A stretch of DNA of 64,000 nt from Raineyella antarctica (GTDB lineage: Bacteria > Actinomycetota > Actinomycetes > Propionibacteriales > Propionibacteriaceae). Of this stretch, positions 47,990 through 60,001 are shown piece after piece. Positions within the stretch are counted from its first letter, which is position 1. Each line of letters begins with the position of its first letter. The stretch spans positions 62,001 to 126,000 of the forward strand of contig NZ_FMYF01000010.1 of assembly GCF_900092135.1 (NCBI RefSeq). Direction: 5' to 3'. The notes under the pieces were generated by a model. It was not told the DNA's origin. It saw only the letters and a program-made list of their open reading frames with translations, and ran no database searches. Both the position numbers and the translations under genes were made by a program.

Positions 47990-49084
47990 TCAGAGCCGAT
48001 TGATGTCGCGGACCAGGCCGGGCCCGTGGTAGATGAAGCCGGTGTACAGCTGGACCAGCGCGGCGCCGGCATCCAGCATCGCGCGGGCATCGTCGGCGGT
48101 CATGATCCCGCCGACCCCGACCACCGGAAGGCGGGTGTGCGAGGTGACGTACGAGACGACCTCGCGGGCCCGGGCGGTCAACGGGGCGCCGGACAGGCCG
48201 CCCGCCTCGGTGGCCAGCGGCCGGTCCTCGAACGCCAGGCCGTCACGGCCGAGGGTGGTGTTGGTGGCGATCACGCCGGCCGCGCCGGCCGACTCGCACA
48301 CCGCCAGCGCCTCGTCGATCGCCGACCACTCCAGGTCCGGGGCGATCTTCACGAAGATCGGGACCGGGCCGAGGACGGACTGTGGCGAGGCGGCCGCCCG
48401 GGCAGCGGCTTCCCCCACCAGCGTCCGGACCAGCACCGACAGCTCGCCGGCACCCTGCAAGGAGCGCAGGCCCGGGGTGTTGGGGCTGGAGACGTTGATC
48501 GCCAGGTAGTCGGCCATGTGCGCCAGGCGACGCAGCGAGGCCAGGTAGTCGTCGACCGCGTCCTCCAGTGCCACCGCCTTGGTCTTGCCGATCGACACCC
48601 CGATCGGCAGGCCGGCGGCGAGGTTGCCGCGGCGCACGCCGTGCTGCTCCAGCCGAGCGGCCATCGCGGCGGAGCCGTCGTTGTTGAAGCCCATCCGGTT
48701 GATCACACCGTGCGAGGACTTCAGCCGGAACATCCGCGGCGGCGGGTTGCCGGGCTGGGGGTGGCCGGTCACGGTGCCGAACTCCACGTGCGAGAAGCCG
48801 AGGTGGGCCCAGGCCTTCAGGGCCCGGGCGTTCTTGTCCATCCCCGCGGCCAGGCCGACGGGGCCGTCGAAGCGGATGCCGGCCACCTCCACCGGCTGCC
48901 CGGTGCTGCCGAACGCCAGGTCCAGCACGGCCCGACGCGCGGGGGTGCGGCCCCACCAGGCGAGCCAGTCCAGGGTCGTCTCGTGCGCGACCTCGGGGTC
49001 CCCGCCGCCGAGGCGGAACAGGGTCGGCCGGCCGACGCCGTCATAGACGGCGTCGACCAGAGGGCCCGGCAGGTGCAGGTCCAT
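47990..49084 (-). CDS. pyrD: Dihydroorotate dehydrogenase (quinone), class 2
   Basis: A 364-residue flavoenzyme linking pyrimidine synthesis to the quinone pool. The hydrophobic N-terminal helix that docks to the membrane is present ([17 protein letters not shown]), then the FMN site with [22 protein letters not shown] and the catalytic Ser in INVSSPNT. The carB stop is 1 bp upstream. Class 2 is inferred from length and from this N-terminus. Confidence 0.95.
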   Translation of the reverse strand: MDLHLPGPLVDAVYDGVGRPTLFRLGGGDPEVAHETTLDWLAWWGRTPARRAVLDLAFGSTGQPVEVAGIRFDGPVGLAAGMDKNARALKAWAHLGFSHVEFGTVTGHPQPGNPPPRMFRLKSSHGVINRMGFNNDGSAAMAARLEQHGVRRGNLAAGLPIGVSIGKTKAVALEDAVDDYLASLRRLAHMADYLAINVSSPNTPGLRSLQGAGELSVLVRTLVGEAAARAAASPQSVLGPVPIFVKIAPDLEWSAIDEALAVCESAGAAGVIATNTTLGRDGLAFEDRPLATEAGGLSGAPLTARAREVVSYVTSHTRLPVVGVGGIMTADDARAMLDAGAALVQLYTGFIYHGPGLVRDINRL

Positions 49085-49085
49085 C

Positions 49086-52000
49086 TCAGGCGTTCCCGGC
49101 GTGCTCGGCGACGATCCCCTTGGTGATCGCCTCCCACTCCTGCAGGGAGCGCACGGAAACCTCGCCGCTGCGCATCGCCTCGATGCCGAGGACTGCGGCG
49201 GACAGGCCCTGGCTGGTGGTCACCGAGGGCACGTTGTGCAGCACCGCGGCCGTCCGGATCTCCCAGCCGTCCCTGCGCGGCTGCGAACCGGCCTGGACCG
49301 AGCCGTGCGGGGTGTTGAAGATCAGGTCGACCTCGCCATCGTTGATCTGGTCGACGATGGTCGGCTCGCCGTTCGGGCCGCGGCCCTCGCTGGCCTTGCG
49401 GACCTCGACCACCTCGACGCCGTGGCGCCGCAGGACCGAGGCGGTGCCGCCGGTCGCCATGATCCGGAAGCCCATGTCGGCCAGGTGCTTGATCGGGAAC
49501 ACCATGTTGCGCTTGTCCCGGTTGGCCGCCGACACGAAGATCGTGCCGCTGGTCGGCAGCGACCCGTACGTGGCGATCTGGCCCTTGGCGAACGAGGTAC
49601 CGAAGTCGTCGTCGAGGCCCATCACCTCACCGGTCGACTTCATCTCCGGACCGAGCAGGGTGTCGACGAACTGGCCCTCCTTGGTGCGGAACCGGTTGAA
49701 GGGCAGCACCGCCTCCTTCAGCGCGATCGGCAGGCCAGGCCAGATCGCGGCGCCGTCGGTCTCGGCCCGCAGCATGCCGGAGGCCCGCAGGTCGGCGATC
49801 GACTCGCCGAGCATGATCCGGGCGGCCGCCTTGGCCAGTTGGGTGCCGGTCGCCTTCGAGACGAAGGGCACCGTACGCGAGGCGCGCGGGTTGGCCTCCA
49901 GCACGTACAGGGTGGTGCCCTGCAGGGCGTACTGGATGTTGATCAGGCCGCGGACGCCGACACCCTCGGCGATCGCCCGGGTGGACCGGCGGATCTCGTC
50001 GATGACCTCCTGGCCGAGGGTGGCCGGGGGCAGCGAGCAGGCCGAGTCGCCGGAGTGCACGCCGGCCGCCTCGATGTGCTCCATCACGCCGCCGAGGTAG
50101 ATGTCGGTGCCGTCGAAGAGCGCGTCGACGTCGATCTCGGTCGCATCGTCGAGGAAGCGGTCGATCAGGACCGGGTGCTGGGGGGAGACCGAGGCGTTGC
50201 GGATGATGTAGTCGCCGAGTGCCTCCTCGCTGTCCACGATCTCCATCCCGCGGCCGCCGAGGACGTACGAGGGACGGACCATCACCGGGTAGCCGATCCC
50301 CGCGGCGACCTTGCGCGCCTCCTCGAAGGAGTACGCGGTGCCGTACTTGGGGGCCCGCTGGCCGGCCTCCTCCAGCACCGCGCCGAAGGCGCCGCGCTCC
50401 TCGGCCAGGTCGATCGACTCCGGGCTGGTGCCCACGATCGGCACGCCGGCGTCCTTGAGGTCCTGGGCCATCTTCAGCGGGGTCTGCCCGCCGAGCTGGA
50501 CGATCACCCCGGCGACCGGGCCGGCCAGTGCCTCGGCGTGGTAGATCTCCAGCACGTCCTCGAGCGTCAGCGGCTCGAAGTAGAGCCGGTCGGAGGTGTC
50601 GTAGTCGGTGGAGACGGTCTCCGGGTTGCAGTTGACCATGATGGTCTCGTAGCCGGCCTCGTGCAGGGTCATCGAGGCATGCACGCACGAGTAGTCGAAC
50701 TCGATGCCCTGTCCGATCCGGTTCGGGCCCGAGCCGAGGATGATCACCGCCTCCTTCTCGCGCGGGGCCACCTCGCTCTCGGCGCCGTCCAGCTCGTAGG
50801 ACGAGTACAGGTACGGGGTGCGGGCGGCGAACTCGGCGGCACAGGTGTCGACCGTCTTGTAGGACGGGCGGATGCCCAGGGCCCAGCGCACGCCGGCGAC
50901 GACGTCGGTCCGCAGGCCGCGGATGTCGCCGATCTGGGCGTCGGAGAGTCCGTGGTGCTTGGCGTACAGCAGCAGCTCGGGGGTCAGCTCGGGGGCCTGG
51001 CGCAGCTCCTCGACGACCTCGGTGACGAGCACCAGCTGGTCGATGAACCACGGGTCGATCTTCGTCGCGTCGAAGACCTGCTGCGGAGTGGCACCCGCGC
51101 GCAGGGCCCGGTAGACGTCGTTGATCCGGCCGTCGTGGGGCCGGGCCGCGGAGGTCAGCAGCTCCTCGACGGTCTGGGTGATCTCGCCGGCCACGTCCAG
51201 CGGCGCGGTCGGGTCCTCCATCGAGCGCAGGGCCTTGCCCAGGGCCTCGGTGAAGTTGCGGCCGATCGCCATCACCTCGCCGACCGCCTTCATGTGCGTG
51301 GTCAGCGTGTCGTCGGCGGAGGGGAACTTCTCGAACGCGAACCGCGGGACCTTGACCACGACGTAGTCCAGGGTCGGCTCGAAGGAGGCCGGGGTCTCGG
51401 CGGTGATGTCGTTGGGGATCTCGTCCAGGGTGTAGCCGACGGCGACCTTGGCGGCGATCTTGGCGATCGGGAAGCCGGTGGCCTTCGAGGCCAGCGCCGA
51501 GGAGCGCGACACGCGCGGGTTCATCTCGATCACGACCATCCGGCCGTCCTCGGGGTTGATCGCGAACTGGATGTTGCAGCCGCCAGTGTCGACACCGACC
51601 GCGCGGATGATGGCGATACCGACGTCGCGCATGTGCTGGTACTCGCGGTCGGTCAGCGTGATCGCCGGGGCGACGGTGATCGAGTCGCCGGTGTGTACGC
51701 CGACCGGGTCGAAGTTCTCGATCGAGCAGACCACGACCACGTTGTCGGCGTGGTCGCGCATGACCTCGAGCTCGTACTCCTTCCAGCCCATGATCGACTC
51801 CTCGATCAGCACCTCGGTGGTGGGGCTGGCGTCCAGGCCGGCGCCGGCGATCCGGTGCAGGTCCTCCTCGTCGTACGCGAAGCCGGAGCCGAGGCCGCCC
51901 ATCGTGAAGGAGGGGCGGACGACGACCGGGTAGGTGAGCTCCTCGGCGGCGGCCAGGCACTCGTCCATGGTGTGGCAGATGAACGAGCGGGCGGACTCGG

Positions 52001-52436
52001 CCTTCGGGCCGGGCACGTCCAGGGCAGCGACGATCTGCTTGAACTGCTCGCGGTCCTCACCGCGCTGGATCGCCTCGACCGAGGCACCGATCAGCTCGAC
52101 GCCGTACTTCTCCAGCACGCCGTTGTTGTACAGCGCGACGGCGGTGTTCAGGGCGGTCTGCCCGCCCAGGGTCGGCAGCAGCGCGTCGGGGCGCTCCTTG
52201 GCGATCACCTTCTCGACGAACTCGGGGGTGATCGGCTCCAGGTAGGTCGCGTCGGCGAACTCCGGGTCGGTCATGATCGTGGCCGGGTTGGAGTTGACCA
52301 GGATGACCCGGTAGCCCTCCTCGCGCAGCACCCGGCAGGCCTGCGTGCCGGAGTAGTCGAACTCGCAGGCCTGACCGATGACGATCGGGCCCGAGCCGAT
52401 GACGAGGATGGATTCGATGTCGGTGCGGCGTCCCAT
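49086..52436 (-). CDS. carB: Carbamoyl-phosphate synthase large subunit
   Basis: A 1116-residue synthetase with two ATP-grasp halves. The first half opens with [22 protein letters not shown] and the second has [22 protein letters not shown]; each has metal-site motifs such as [12 protein letters not shown] and [11 protein letters not shown]. The C-terminal MGS-type domain (about 960-1116) would bind allosteric effectors such as UMP. It follows carA by 3 bp. Confidence 0.98.
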   Translation of the reverse strand: MGRRTDIESILVIGSGPIVIGQACEFDYSGTQACRVLREEGYRVILVNSNPATIMTDPEFADATYLEPITPEFVEKVIAKERPDALLPTLGGQTALNTAVALYNNGVLEKYGVELIGASVEAIQRGEDREQFKQIVAALDVPGPKAESARSFICHTMDECLAAAEELTYPVVVRPSFTMGGLGSGFAYDEEDLHRIAGAGLDASPTTEVLIEESIMGWKEYELEVMRDHADNVVVVCSIENFDPVGVHTGDSITVAPAITLTDREYQHMRDVGIAIIRAVGVDTGGCNIQFAINPEDGRMVVIEMNPRVSRSSALASKATGFPIAKIAAKVAVGYTLDEIPNDITAETPASFEPTLDYVVVKVPRFAFEKFPSADDTLTTHMKAVGEVMAIGRNFTEALGKALRSMEDPTAPLDVAGEITQTVEELLTSAARPHDGRINDVYRALRAGATPQQVFDATKIDPWFIDQLVLVTEVVEELRQAPELTPELLLYAKHHGLSDAQIGDIRGLRTDVVAGVRWALGIRPSYKTVDTCAAEFAARTPYLYSSYELDGAESEVAPREKEAVIILGSGPNRIGQGIEFDYSCVHASMTLHEAGYETIMVNCNPETVSTDYDTSDRLYFEPLTLEDVLEIYHAEALAGPVAGVIVQLGGQTPLKMAQDLKDAGVPIVGTSPESIDLAEERGAFGAVLEEAGQRAPKYGTAYSFEEARKVAAGIGYPVMVRPSYVLGGRGMEIVDSEEALGDYIIRNASVSPQHPVLIDRFLDDATEIDVDALFDGTDIYLGGVMEHIEAAGVHSGDSACSLPPATLGQEVIDEIRRSTRAIAEGVGVRGLINIQYALQGTTLYVLEANPRASRTVPFVSKATGTQLAKAAARIMLGESIADLRASGMLRAETDGAAIWPGLPIALKEAVLPFNRFRTKEGQFVDTLLGPEMKSTGEVMGLDDDFGTSFAKGQIATYGSLPTSGTIFVSAANRDKRNMVFPIKHLADMGFRIMATGGTASVLRRHGVEVVEVRKASEGRGPNGEPTIVDQINDGEVDLIFNTPHGSVQAGSQPRRDGWEIRTAAVLHNVPSVTTSQGLSAAVLGIEAMRSGEVSVRSLQEWEAITKGIVAEHAGNA

Positions 52437-52439
52437 ATC

Positions 52440-53564
52440 TCAGGCCTCCATCAGCTGGACGAAACGGTCGAACAGATAACGCGCGTCATGCGGCCCGGCG
52501 GCCGCCTCCGGGTGGTACTGCACCGAGAACGCCTTGAGGTTGCCCTCCGAGTCGTCCAGTGCCAGTCCCTCGACTACGTCGTCGTTCAGGTTGACGTGGC
52601 TCACCCGCGCCAGGCCGTACGGGGTCTGCGTGGTCCCCTGCAGCGGCGCGTCGACGGCGAAGCCGTGGTTGTGCGCGGTCACCTCGACCTTGTCGGTGGA
52701 CAGGTCCTTGACCGGCTGGTTGATGCCGCGGTGGCCGTACTTCAGCTTGTAGGTGCCGAAGCCCAGCGCACGGCCGAACAGTTGGTTGCCGAAGCAGATG
52801 CCGAAGAACGGCGTGCCGCCCGCGAGCACCTGCCGAAGCAGCGCCACCTGCGCGTCGGCGGTGGCCGGGTCGCCCGGCCCGTTGGAGAAGAACACCCCGT
52901 CGGGCCGGATCGCCATCAGCTCCTCGTAGCTCGCGTCGGCCGGGAAGACGGTGGTCTCGACGCCGCGCTCGGCGAGCCGGTGCGGGGTCATCGACTTGAT
53001 GCCAAGGTCGACGGCCGCGACGGTGTACTTCTTCTCCCCGATCGCTGGCACGACGTACGTACGCTCGGTGGTGACGTCCTCGACCAGGTTCTGCCCGGCC
53101 ATCGAGGGCTGGGCGCGCACGCGCTCGAGCAGCGCCTGCGGGTCGGTCTCTGTGGTGGAGATACCGATCCGCATGGCGCCGAGCTCGCGCAGGTGGCGGG
53201 TCAGGGCACGGGTGTCGACACCGGAGATGCCGATGATGCCCTGCTCGCGCATGGCATCCTCCAGACTGCGGCGGGAGCGCCAGTTGGAGGGGATCCGGGA
53301 CAGCTCGCGGACGACGTAACCGTTCACCCAGATCCGGGAGGACTCGTCGTCCTCGTCGTTCCAGCCGGTATTGCCGATGTGGGGGGTGGTCGCGACGACG
53401 ATCTGGTTGCGGTACGACGGGTCGGTCAGCGTCTCCTGGTAGCCGGTCATGCCGGTGGAGAACACCGCCTCACCGAAGGTCTCACCTTCGGCCCCGAAGG
53501 AGTGGCCGACAACGTGTCGACCGTCCTCCAGTACGAGCAGTGCGCGATGACGGGCAACGGGCAT
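52440..53564 (-). CDS. carA: Carbamoyl-phosphate synthase small (glutaminase) subunit
   Basis: A 374-residue subunit hydrolysing glutamine and channelling ammonia to CarB. The N-terminal domain begins [20 protein letters not shown]; the class-I amidotransferase nucleophile is the Cys of [12 protein letters not shown], with a catalytic His-x-Glu in [12 protein letters not shown]. An AAGGA ribosome-binding site precedes ATG 53564. The nusB stop is 22 bp upstream. Confidence 0.97.
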   Translation of the reverse strand: MPVARHRALLVLEDGRHVVGHSFGAEGETFGEAVFSTGMTGYQETLTDPSYRNQIVVATTPHIGNTGWNDEDDESSRIWVNGYVVRELSRIPSNWRSRRSLEDAMREQGIIGISGVDTRALTRHLRELGAMRIGISTTETDPQALLERVRAQPSMAGQNLVEDVTTERTYVVPAIGEKKYTVAAVDLGIKSMTPHRLAERGVETTVFPADASYEELMAIRPDGVFFSNGPGDPATADAQVALLRQVLAGGTPFFGICFGNQLFGRALGFGTYKLKYGHRGINQPVKDLSTDKVEVTAHNHGFAVDAPLQGTTQTPYGLARVSHVNLNDDVVEGLALDDSEGNLKAFSVQYHPEAAAGPHDARYLFDRFVQLMEA

Positions 53565-53586
53565 GGGAGAACGGTCCTTCCGTTTA

Positions 53587-54003
53587 TCAGTCGATGACGA
53601 CGTTGTTCAGGACACCACTGACGAATGTCGGGGATTCGTCGGTCGAGAGCTCCTCGACCAGGGCAATGGCTTCGGTGATGGCGACCCCGACGGGCAGGCC
53701 CAGGTAGGCCATCTCGGTCACGGCGATCCGGCAGGCCGTACGGTCCACGCGGGGCATCCGGTCCAGCGACCAGTCCTTCGCCAGGGCCGCGCTGATCCGG
53801 GCGTCGACGTCCTCGGCGTGGGCGTCGAAGGCGCGGACAATCTCGCCGGTGTACTCGCGGACGGGGGGCTCGGCGGCGTCCGTACGCTCAGCGAGCGTGA
53901 CCAGCACCGACCGCCCGCGCAGCTCGGCCTCGAAGAGGATGTCGAGCGCGCGCTTGCGTGCCTTGTGCCGGGTGGACGAGGGGTGACGGGGCGCGGCGGT
54001 CAC
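53587..54003 (-). CDS. nusB: Transcription antitermination factor NusB
   Basis: A 138-residue all-helical protein of rRNA antitermination complexes. Basic N-terminus ([19 protein letters not shown]) and the late [19 protein letters not shown] block are as in the family. The start overlaps the efp stop by 4 bp, so efp and nusB are coupled, and carA follows after 22 bp. Confidence 0.96.
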   Translation of the reverse strand: MTAAPRHPSSTRHKARKRALDILFEAELRGRSVLVTLAERTDAAEPPVREYTGEIVRAFDAHAEDVDARISAALAKDWSLDRMPRVDRTACRIAVTEMAYLGLPVGVAITEAIALVEELSTDESPTFVSGVLNNVVID

Positions 54004-54557
54004 AGACGGCCGAGGTAGTCACCGGTGCGCGTGTCGACCTTGACGCGGTCGCCCACGTTCAGGAACAGCGGCACCTGGATCTGGCGGCCGGTCTGGAGGG
54101 TGGCGGGCTTGGTGCCGCCGGTGGAGCGGTCACCCTGCAGGCCGGGCTCGGTGTAGGTGATCTCCATCTCCACCGAGGCGGGCAGCTCGATGTACAGCGG
54201 GATGCCCTCGTGGATCGCGACGTTGGCGGTGTTCTCCTCCAGGAGGAAGTCCTTCGCGTCGCCGACGGTCTCGGGGCGCAGCTCGAACTGCTCGAAGCTG
54301 GTCACGTCCATGAAGACGTAGTTCTCGCCGTCGTTGTAGAGGTACTGCATGTCCCGACGGTCAACGGTGGCGGTGTCGACCTTCGTGTCGGAGTTGAACG
54401 TCTTGTCGACGATCTTGCCGGACATGATGTTCTTGATCTTGGTGCGGACGACGGTGTTGCCCTTGCCCGGCTTGTGGTGCTGGAACCACAGGACCTGCCA
54501 GAGCTGGCCGTCCAGATCGAGGATCATGCCGTTCTTGATGTCATTCGTGGAAGCCAC
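54000..54557 (-). CDS. efp: Translation elongation factor P
   Basis: A 185-residue L-shaped factor that rescues ribosomes stalled at polyproline. The modification loop [14 protein letters not shown] carries Lys at its tip; which modification it receives, if any, is unknown. C-terminal OB domain with [17 protein letters not shown]. It starts the efp-nusB-car-pyr run. Confidence 0.98.
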   Translation of the reverse strand: MASTNDIKNGMILDLDGQLWQVLWFQHHKPGKGNTVVRTKIKNIMSGKIVDKTFNSDTKVDTATVDRRDMQYLYNDGENYVFMDVTSFEQFELRPETVGDAKDFLLEENTANVAIHEGIPLYIELPASVEMEITYTEPGLQGDRSTGGTKPATLQTGRQIQVPLFLNVGDRVKVDTRTGDYLGRL

Positions 54558-54617
54558 GCTTCTCCGCCTTTCGCCACCGATCGCGGACCACCCGGCCGGG
54601 CGGGCCGTCGAGTGAGT

Positions 54618-55124
54618 CTAGTCTGTCAGCCCGCGTTCACCCAATCCGTCCCGTTGCCGCGTTCCGCGGCCGCGTCGGTGGCCTGGTTCAGGCGGCAGCG
54701 CGCGCCGCGGGGTGGGCCCGGCCGACGTGCGGGCCCAGGTCCGGCACCGGGCGACCCGGTCCTCGAAGCCGCCCTCGGGGCGGTGCCGCCAGCGCTCCCC
54801 GAACAACTCCCGCTCTCCGTCCCCGGTGGTGGCGACGAGGGTCCGGCCCTGCCTGCCCGGGACGACCTGCACGTCCTCGACCGCCGTCCACTCCACCGTC
54901 CGGCCACCCGGATGGCGGAAGCCCTCGTCGTCGAGGACGACCATGCTCGCCCGGACCAGCTCCATCCCGAGCAGCACGGCGGCCAGGGCCAGGCCGACAC
55001 CCGCCCAGCGCCACCCGCCGGCGCCGAGGGCGATCCAGGCCAGGGCGAGCAGGAAAAGGGCCACCGCCGGCAGCGCCTGGAGCGCCACCCGCGGGGCGTA
55101 CGACACGTAACGCTCCTCGGACAT
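54618..55124 (-). CDS. Small membrane protein with a PH-like domain
   Basis: A 168-residue protein: two adjacent transmembrane helices at about residues 15-50 (ALPAVALFLLALAWIALGAG and WAGVGLALAAVLLGMELVRA) then a PH-like beta domain (MVVLDDEGFRHPGGRTVEWTAVEDVQVVPG). This is common among actinobacterial PH-domain membrane proteins of unknown role. After about residue 125 the sequence turns Arg/Pro-rich and unlike the family, so the tail is uncertain. It lies 60 bp upstream of efp and is divergent from the aminotransferase gene. Confidence 0.75.
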   Translation of the reverse strand: MSEERYVSYAPRVALQALPAVALFLLALAWIALGAGGWRWAGVGLALAAVLLGMELVRASMVVLDDEGFRHPGGRTVEWTAVEDVQVVPGRQGRTLVATTGDGERELFGERWRHRPEGGFEDRVARCRTWARTSAGPTPRRALPPEPGHRRGRGTRQRDGLGERGLTD

Positions 55125-55167
55125 GCGCTCAGCATGCCACTCCCGTGGGCGTCGGTAGCGTGGGACC

Positions 55168-56346
55168 ATGACCGACCACCTCGTCCCCCGGATGCGTTCC
55201 TTCGGGACCACGATCTTCGCCTCGATGAGCGCACTGGCGGCCGAGCGGGGCGCCATCAACCTCGGCCAGGGCTTCCCCGACACCGACGGCCCGCCCGAGG
55301 TGCTGGAGGCCGCGGTCCGGGCGATCCGGTCCGGGCACAACCAGTACCCGCCGGGGCGCGGGATCGCCCCCCTGCGGCAGGCGATCGCGACCCACCAGCA
55401 GCACCACTACGGCCTGGCGTACGACCCGGACACGCAGGTGCTGGTCACCGCAGGGGCGACCGAGGCCCTCACCGCTGCGATCCTGGCGCTGTGCGACCTC
55501 GGCGACGAGGTGGTGGTGCTCGAGCCGACGTACGACTCCTACACCGCGGCGATCGTGATGGCCCGGGCGGTGCCGCGTCCGGTCCGGCTGCGCCATCCCT
55601 CGGACACCGAGTCGGCGTACCGCCTGGACGAGGACGACCTGCGGGCGGTGCTGACCGAGCGCACCCGGCTGGTGGTGGTCAATACTCCGCACAATCCGAC
55701 CGGGCACGTCCTCACCGATGCGGAGCTGGACATCGTCGCGCGAGTCGCGGTGGAGCACGACCTGCTGGTGCTCACCGACGAGGTGTACGAGCACCTGCTC
55801 TTCGATGGGCGCACGCACCGGCCGCTGGCGACCTGGCCGGGCATGTTCGAGCGGACCGTGCAGGTCTCCTCGGCCGGCAAGACGTTCTCCACCACCGGCT
55901 GGAAGATCGGCTGGGTCTGCTCCACCCCCGAGCTGGTCACCGCGGTGACCACTACCAAGCAGTTCCTGACGTACGTGTCCGGTGGCCCGTTCCAGTGGGC
56001 CGTCGCCGAGGGCCTGGCGCTGCCGGACGAGCGGTTCGCGCAACTGGGTGCCCGGATGCAGGCCCAGCGCGACCTGCTGGTGCCGGGCCTGGTCTCCGCC
56101 GGGATGGCGGTCCACCCCAGCGAGGGCACCTACTTCGTCACCGCCGACATCGCCCCGCTGGGCTACCACGACGCGGTCGACTTCTGCTGGCGACTGCCGG
56201 ACCTGTGCGGGGTGGTGGCCGTGCCCAGCTCGGTGTTCTACGCCGACCCGGCCGGGGTCGGGTCGCTGGTCCGGTTCGCGTTCTGCAAGCGACCGGAGGT
56301 GCTCACCGAGGCCGCGGAGCGGCTGGCCGGGCTCAGCGACAGGTAG
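55168..56346 (+). CDS. Class I/II PLP-dependent aminotransferase (DapC- or methionine-aminotransferase-like)
   Basis: A 392-residue fold-type I aminotransferase. It shows INLGQGFPDTDGPPEVL at the N-terminus, HNPTGHVL, and the PLP lysine in SSAGKTFSTTGWKIGW, then the carboxylate-binding Arg in SLVRFAF. In actinobacteria this family includes N-succinyldiaminopimelate aminotransferase (DapC, lysine pathway) and methionine/kynurenine aminotransferases; I cannot choose between them. It is the only plus-strand gene here, and its 3' end overlaps aroKB by 14 bp. Confidence 0.88.
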   Translation: MTDHLVPRMRSFGTTIFASMSALAAERGAINLGQGFPDTDGPPEVLEAAVRAIRSGHNQYPPGRGIAPLRQAIATHQQHHYGLAYDPDTQVLVTAGATEALTAAILALCDLGDEVVVLEPTYDSYTAAIVMARAVPRPVRLRHPSDTESAYRLDEDDLRAVLTERTRLVVVNTPHNPTGHVLTDAELDIVARVAVEHDLLVLTDEVYEHLLFDGRTHRPLATWPGMFERTVQVSSAGKTFSTTGWKIGWVCSTPELVTAVTTTKQFLTYVSGGPFQWAVAEGLALPDERFAQLGARMQAQRDLLVPGLVSAGMAVHPSEGTYFVTADIAPLGYHDAVDFCWRLPDLCGVVAVPSSVFYADPAGVGSLVRFAFCKRPEVLTEAAERLAGLSDR

Positions 56347-57964
56347 CCGCGTACGCCTCGGCCAGCAGGTCCTCGTCGACTGCCTCGGCGATGGTCGGTT
56401 CGGCCAGCCCGCGCAGCACGACCAGTCGCAGGGTGGTGCCGCGGTTCTTCTTGTCCAGCGCCATGGTGGCGCGCAGCTCGGGCCAGGCGTCGGCGTCGTA
56501 GCGGGTGGGCAGGCCGACGGCCTCCAGGAGGGTACGGTGCCGGTCCGCCAGGGCGTCGTCGACCAGTCCGAGCCGGCGGGCGACCTCGGCGACGAACACC
56601 ATCCCGACGCTGATCGCCTCCCCGTGGCGCCACTGGAAGTGCTCGCGCTTCTCGATCGCGTGGGCCAGGGTGTGGCCGTAGTTGAGCTGTTCGCGCCCGA
56701 TCGCGCCGGCGGTGCTGGTCCGCTCGCGCAGGTCGTCGGAGACCACCCGCGCCTTGACCGCGATGCCGCGCCGGATCACCTCGGTCTGGCGCTCCCCGGC
56801 CGGGACCAGCGCATCCGCGACGTCGGCCTCGACCAGGTCCAGGATCCGCGGGTCGGAGATGAAGCCGCACTTGACCACCTCTGCCATCCCGGAGCGCAGC
56901 TCGCGCTGGTCGAGGGTGCGCAGCAGGTCGGTGTCGCACAGGACGCCGATCGGCTCGTGGAAGGCGCCGACGAGGTTCTTGCCGGCCGGGATGTTGATCC
57001 CGGTCTTGCCGCCGACTGCCGCGTCCACCATGCCCAGCACCGTCGAGGGCACGGTGACGAACCGGATCCCGCGCAGCCAGGAGGCGGCGACGAAGCCGGC
57101 CAGGTCGGTCGTCGCTCCGCCGCCGAGCCCGACCACCAGGTCCGAGCGGGTGAAGCCGGCCTCGGCGAGCCGGTCCCAGCACGCGGCCAGGACCTGGACG
57201 GTCTTGGCCTGCTCGCCGTCGGGAAGCTCGACCAGGGCGGTCTCGGCGGAGAGCGCGGCGCTGATCCGGCGGGCGACGTCGGCCAGCGCGGCGGGGTGCA
57301 GCACGGCGACCCGCCGGGTGTCACCGACCAGGGCGGGCAGCTCGGCGAGGGTGCCAGGACCGACGAGGACCGAGTAGGGGTGCTCGGCGTGCACGTCGAT
57401 CGCCTCGGGCATCGCGGGCTCCTGCAGCGTCGGGTGGACCAGGTCGATGACGGCGTCGGCGACCTGGTCGGGGGTGAGCTCGTCGGTGGCGACCCGGTGG
57501 GTGGCCAGCGCCGCGTACGTGGGGAGCCGGGCCTCCAGCAGCTTGCGCATCTGGCCGCGGACGTTGCCCAGCAGCAGCGGGCGGGCGACGTTGAGGCCGA
57601 CCCGGTCGGCGGCGTGGCCGGCGGCCACCTCCAGCCAGACCACGGTGTGGCCGGCCAGTGCCTCCTGGATCGCCGGGGTCATCGGGGCCCCGCCGCCCAG
57701 GCCGATCACCGCGGCCCGGTCGAGCAGGTCGAGGGTGACCACCCGCTCCAGCTCGCGGAAGGCGGGCTCGCCGTCGTACGCGAAGATGTCGCGGACGGTC
57801 CTGCCCTCGCGGGCCTCGATCACCTCGTCGGCGTCGATGAAGTCGCAGCCGAGGCGTTCGGCGAGCAGCCGGCCGACCGTCGACTTGCCGGCGCCGGGGG
57901 CACCGATCAGGATCAGCGGGGCGGTCAGGTGCCGGGTCCCGGACAGGGGTGTCGTGGCGGTCAT
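56333..57964 (-). CDS. aroKB: Fused shikimate kinase / 3-dehydroquinate synthase
   Basis: A single 543-residue polypeptide with two shikimate-pathway activities. Residues 1-175 are shikimate kinase: P-loop GAPGAGKST (22-30), DADEVIE and the GLGGGAPM stretch. Residues 190-543 are dehydroquinate synthase: [35 protein letters not shown], the metal ligands in [10 protein letters not shown], and [12 protein letters not shown]. The domain order is the reverse of the pathway order. It overlaps aroC by 4 bp and, convergently, the aminotransferase by 14 bp. Confidence 0.96.
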   Translation of the reverse strand: MTATTPLSGTRHLTAPLILIGAPGAGKSTVGRLLAERLGCDFIDADEVIEAREGRTVRDIFAYDGEPAFRELERVVTLDLLDRAAVIGLGGGAPMTPAIQEALAGHTVVWLEVAAGHAADRVGLNVARPLLLGNVRGQMRKLLEARLPTYAALATHRVATDELTPDQVADAVIDLVHPTLQEPAMPEAIDVHAEHPYSVLVGPGTLAELPALVGDTRRVAVLHPAALADVARRISAALSAETALVELPDGEQAKTVQVLAACWDRLAEAGFTRSDLVVGLGGGATTDLAGFVAASWLRGIRFVTVPSTVLGMVDAAVGGKTGINIPAGKNLVGAFHEPIGVLCDTDLLRTLDQRELRSGMAEVVKCGFISDPRILDLVEADVADALVPAGERQTEVIRRGIAVKARVVSDDLRERTSTAGAIGREQLNYGHTLAHAIEKREHFQWRHGEAISVGMVFVAEVARRLGLVDDALADRHRTLLEAVGLPTRYDADAWPELRATMALDKKNRGTTLRLVVLRGLAEPTIAEAVDEDLLAEAYAATCR

Positions 57965-59157
57965 TCCTGGATCGCCAGCCCGCGAGCGGCCACGTCGGCC
58001 AGGTAGGACTCGTAGTTCCGGCGGGTCTCGCCGACGGAGTCGCCACCGAACTTCTCCAGGCAGGCCTGGGCCAGCACCAGGGCGACCATCGCCTCGGCGA
58101 CCACACCGGCGGCGGGCACCGCACAGACATCGGAACGCTGGTGGTGGGCCACCGCGGGCCCACCGGTGGAGGTGTCGATGGTCCGCAGGGCCCGTGGGAC
58201 GGTGGCGATCGGCTTCATCGCCGCCCGGACCCGGAGCAGTTCGCCGGTGGAGATACCGCCCTCGGTGCCGCCGGCGTGCTGGGTCAGCCGGTGGATGCCG
58301 TCCTCCCCCGGCACGATCTCGTCGTGCGCCCGGGAGCCGCGCACCCGCGCCAACTCGAAGCCGTCGCCGACCTCGACGCCCTTGATGGCCTGGATCCCCA
58401 TCAGCGCCTCGGCCAGGCGGGCATCGAGCCGCCGGTCCCAGTGCACGTGTGAGCCCAATCCGGCGGGCACGCCCCAGGCGAGGACCTCGACAACGCCCCC
58501 GAGGGTGTCACCGGCCTCGTGGCAGGCGTCGATCTCGGCCACCATCGCGGCACTGGCGTCGGGGTCGGCGCAGCGTACCGGGTCGGCGTCGATCCGGGGC
58601 AGGTCGTCGCTCGTCGGGTAGAGCCCGACCGGCGTCGTGACGGCGCCCAGGCCGACCACGTGCGAGAGGATCCGGATGCCGTAGGCCTGTTCGAGGAAGT
58701 TCGTGGCGACCCGTCCCAGGGCCACCCGGGCCGCGGTCTCGCGCGCGGAGGCACGCTCCAGCAGCGGGCGTGCCTCGTCCCAGTCGTACTTCTGCATGCC
58801 GGCCAGGTCGACGTGGCCGGGGCGGGGCCGGGTCAGCTTCGCGCCGCGGGCCTGGTCGGCGAGGACCTCCGGGTCGACCGGGTCGGGCGACATCACGGTC
58901 TCCCACTTCGGCCACTCCGTGTTGCCGACCTGGATCGCGACCGGGGACCCGAGGGTCTCCCCGTGCCGGACACCGGCGATCATCGTGACCTGGTCGGCCT
59001 CGAACTTCATCCGGGCACCGCGGCCGTAGCCCAGTCGGCGCCGGGCCAGGGACTCGGCGATCTCCTCCGAGGTCACCCGGATGTGGGAGGGCAGTCCCTC
59101 GAGCACGGCAACCAGGGCCTGGCCGTGGGATTCTCCGGCAGTCAACCAACGCAGCAT
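57961..59157 (-). CDS. aroC: Chorismate synthase
   Basis: A 398-residue FMN-dependent enzyme making chorismate from EPSP. Signature stretches are [16 protein letters not shown] at the start, [16 protein letters not shown], and [20 protein letters not shown], the family Asp/Arg block. I chose ATG 59157, the usual family start; a GTG nine bases earlier is possible. It lies between aroE (13-bp gap) and aroKB (4-bp overlap). Confidence 0.96.
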   Translation of the reverse strand: MLRWLTAGESHGQALVAVLEGLPSHIRVTSEEIAESLARRRLGYGRGARMKFEADQVTMIAGVRHGETLGSPVAIQVGNTEWPKWETVMSPDPVDPEVLADQARGAKLTRPRPGHVDLAGMQKYDWDEARPLLERASARETAARVALGRVATNFLEQAYGIRILSHVVGLGAVTTPVGLYPTSDDLPRIDADPVRCADPDASAAMVAEIDACHEAGDTLGGVVEVLAWGVPAGLGSHVHWDRRLDARLAEALMGIQAIKGVEVGDGFELARVRGSRAHDEIVPGEDGIHRLTQHAGGTEGGISTGELLRVRAAMKPIATVPRALRTIDTSTGGPAVAHHQRSDVCAVPAAGVVAEAMVALVLAQACLEKFGGDSVGETRRNYESYLADVAARGLAIQE

Positions 59158-59170
59158 AGGGGTCACTCTC

Positions 59171-60001
59171 TCATTGGTCCCGGCGGGCGGCGAGGGCCGC
59201 CCGCCCTGCAGACAACAGCACTGTCACGTCCAGGTCCGATCCGGTGAACAGCTTCACCTGGCCGACGGCCTGGTGGGCCAGCAGGTCCACGCCGTCAAGG
59301 ACCACGGCCCCCGCGGCCTGGGCCGCCGCACCGAGCGTGGTCGGCCACGGGTCGTAGATGACGTCGAACAGGACCGGTGACACCGCCGCGATCCGGGCGG
59401 CGTCCTCCGGCGCGAACTCGGTCGGGGCGGTGGCGATCGTCACGTCGTGGTGGGCGGTGGGCACAGTGCCCCACTCGATCACCAGCAGCCGGATGCCGAA
59501 GTGGGTGGCCACCGGGTCCAGGCTGGCGTGCGCGCGCTCCGCCGACCGGGCCATCACCGTCACGGTCCCGACCCCCAGCGGTGCCAGGGCCGCCAGCGAG
59601 GACCGGGCGGTTGCCCCGGCGCCGACCAGCAGCGCGCGCCGGGCCCCGGCGACCCCGGCGCCGACCAGGGCGGCGGTCATCCCGGTGACATCGGTGTTCT
59701 CCACCCGGTGCCGCCCCTGCTCGTGGTCGAACAGCAGGGTGTTCCCTGCGCCGACCAGGGCGGCCGTCACGCTGGGCGTACCCAGGTCGAGCACCACGCG
59801 CTTGAGCGGCATGGTCAGGCTGAGCCCGACCCACTCCGGGCCACAGCCGGCGACGAAGCCGGCCAGCTGCCCCTCCTCGACCCGGTGCGCGTCGTACGTC
59901 CAGTCAGCCAGCCCGAGAGCCTCGTACGCCGCCCGGTGCAGCACCGGGGAGAGCGAGTGCTCGATCGGGGAGCCCAGCACGGCGCAGTGGCGAGCGGCCA
60001 T
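59171..60001 (-). CDS. aroE: Shikimate dehydrogenase
   Basis: A 276-residue NADP-dependent enzyme. The shikimate site is visible in [24 protein letters not shown]; the usual catalytic Lys follows in [10 protein letters not shown] and Asp in ENTDVTGM. The Rossmann motif is [10 protein letters not shown]. The ATG overlaps the mltG stop by one base (TGATG). Confidence 0.94.
   Translation of the reverse strand: MAARHCAVLGSPIEHSLSPVLHRAAYEALGLADWTYDAHRVEEGQLAGFVAGCGPEWVGLSLTMPLKRVVLDLGTPSVTAALVGAGNTLLFDHEQGRHRVENTDVTGMTAALVGAGVAGARRALLVGAGATARSSLAALAPLGVGTVTVMARSAERAHASLDPVATHFGIRLLVIEWGTVPTAHHDVTIATAPTEFAPEDAARIAAVSPVLFDVIYDPWPTTLGAAAQAAGAVVLDGVDLLAHQAVGQVKLFTGSDLDVTVLLSAGRAALAARRDQ

Noticed and set aside
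49101-53597. A long open plus-strand frame opposite carA and carB
   Set aside because: This is a shadow of two well-defined genes; its composition is biased and no family motif was found.
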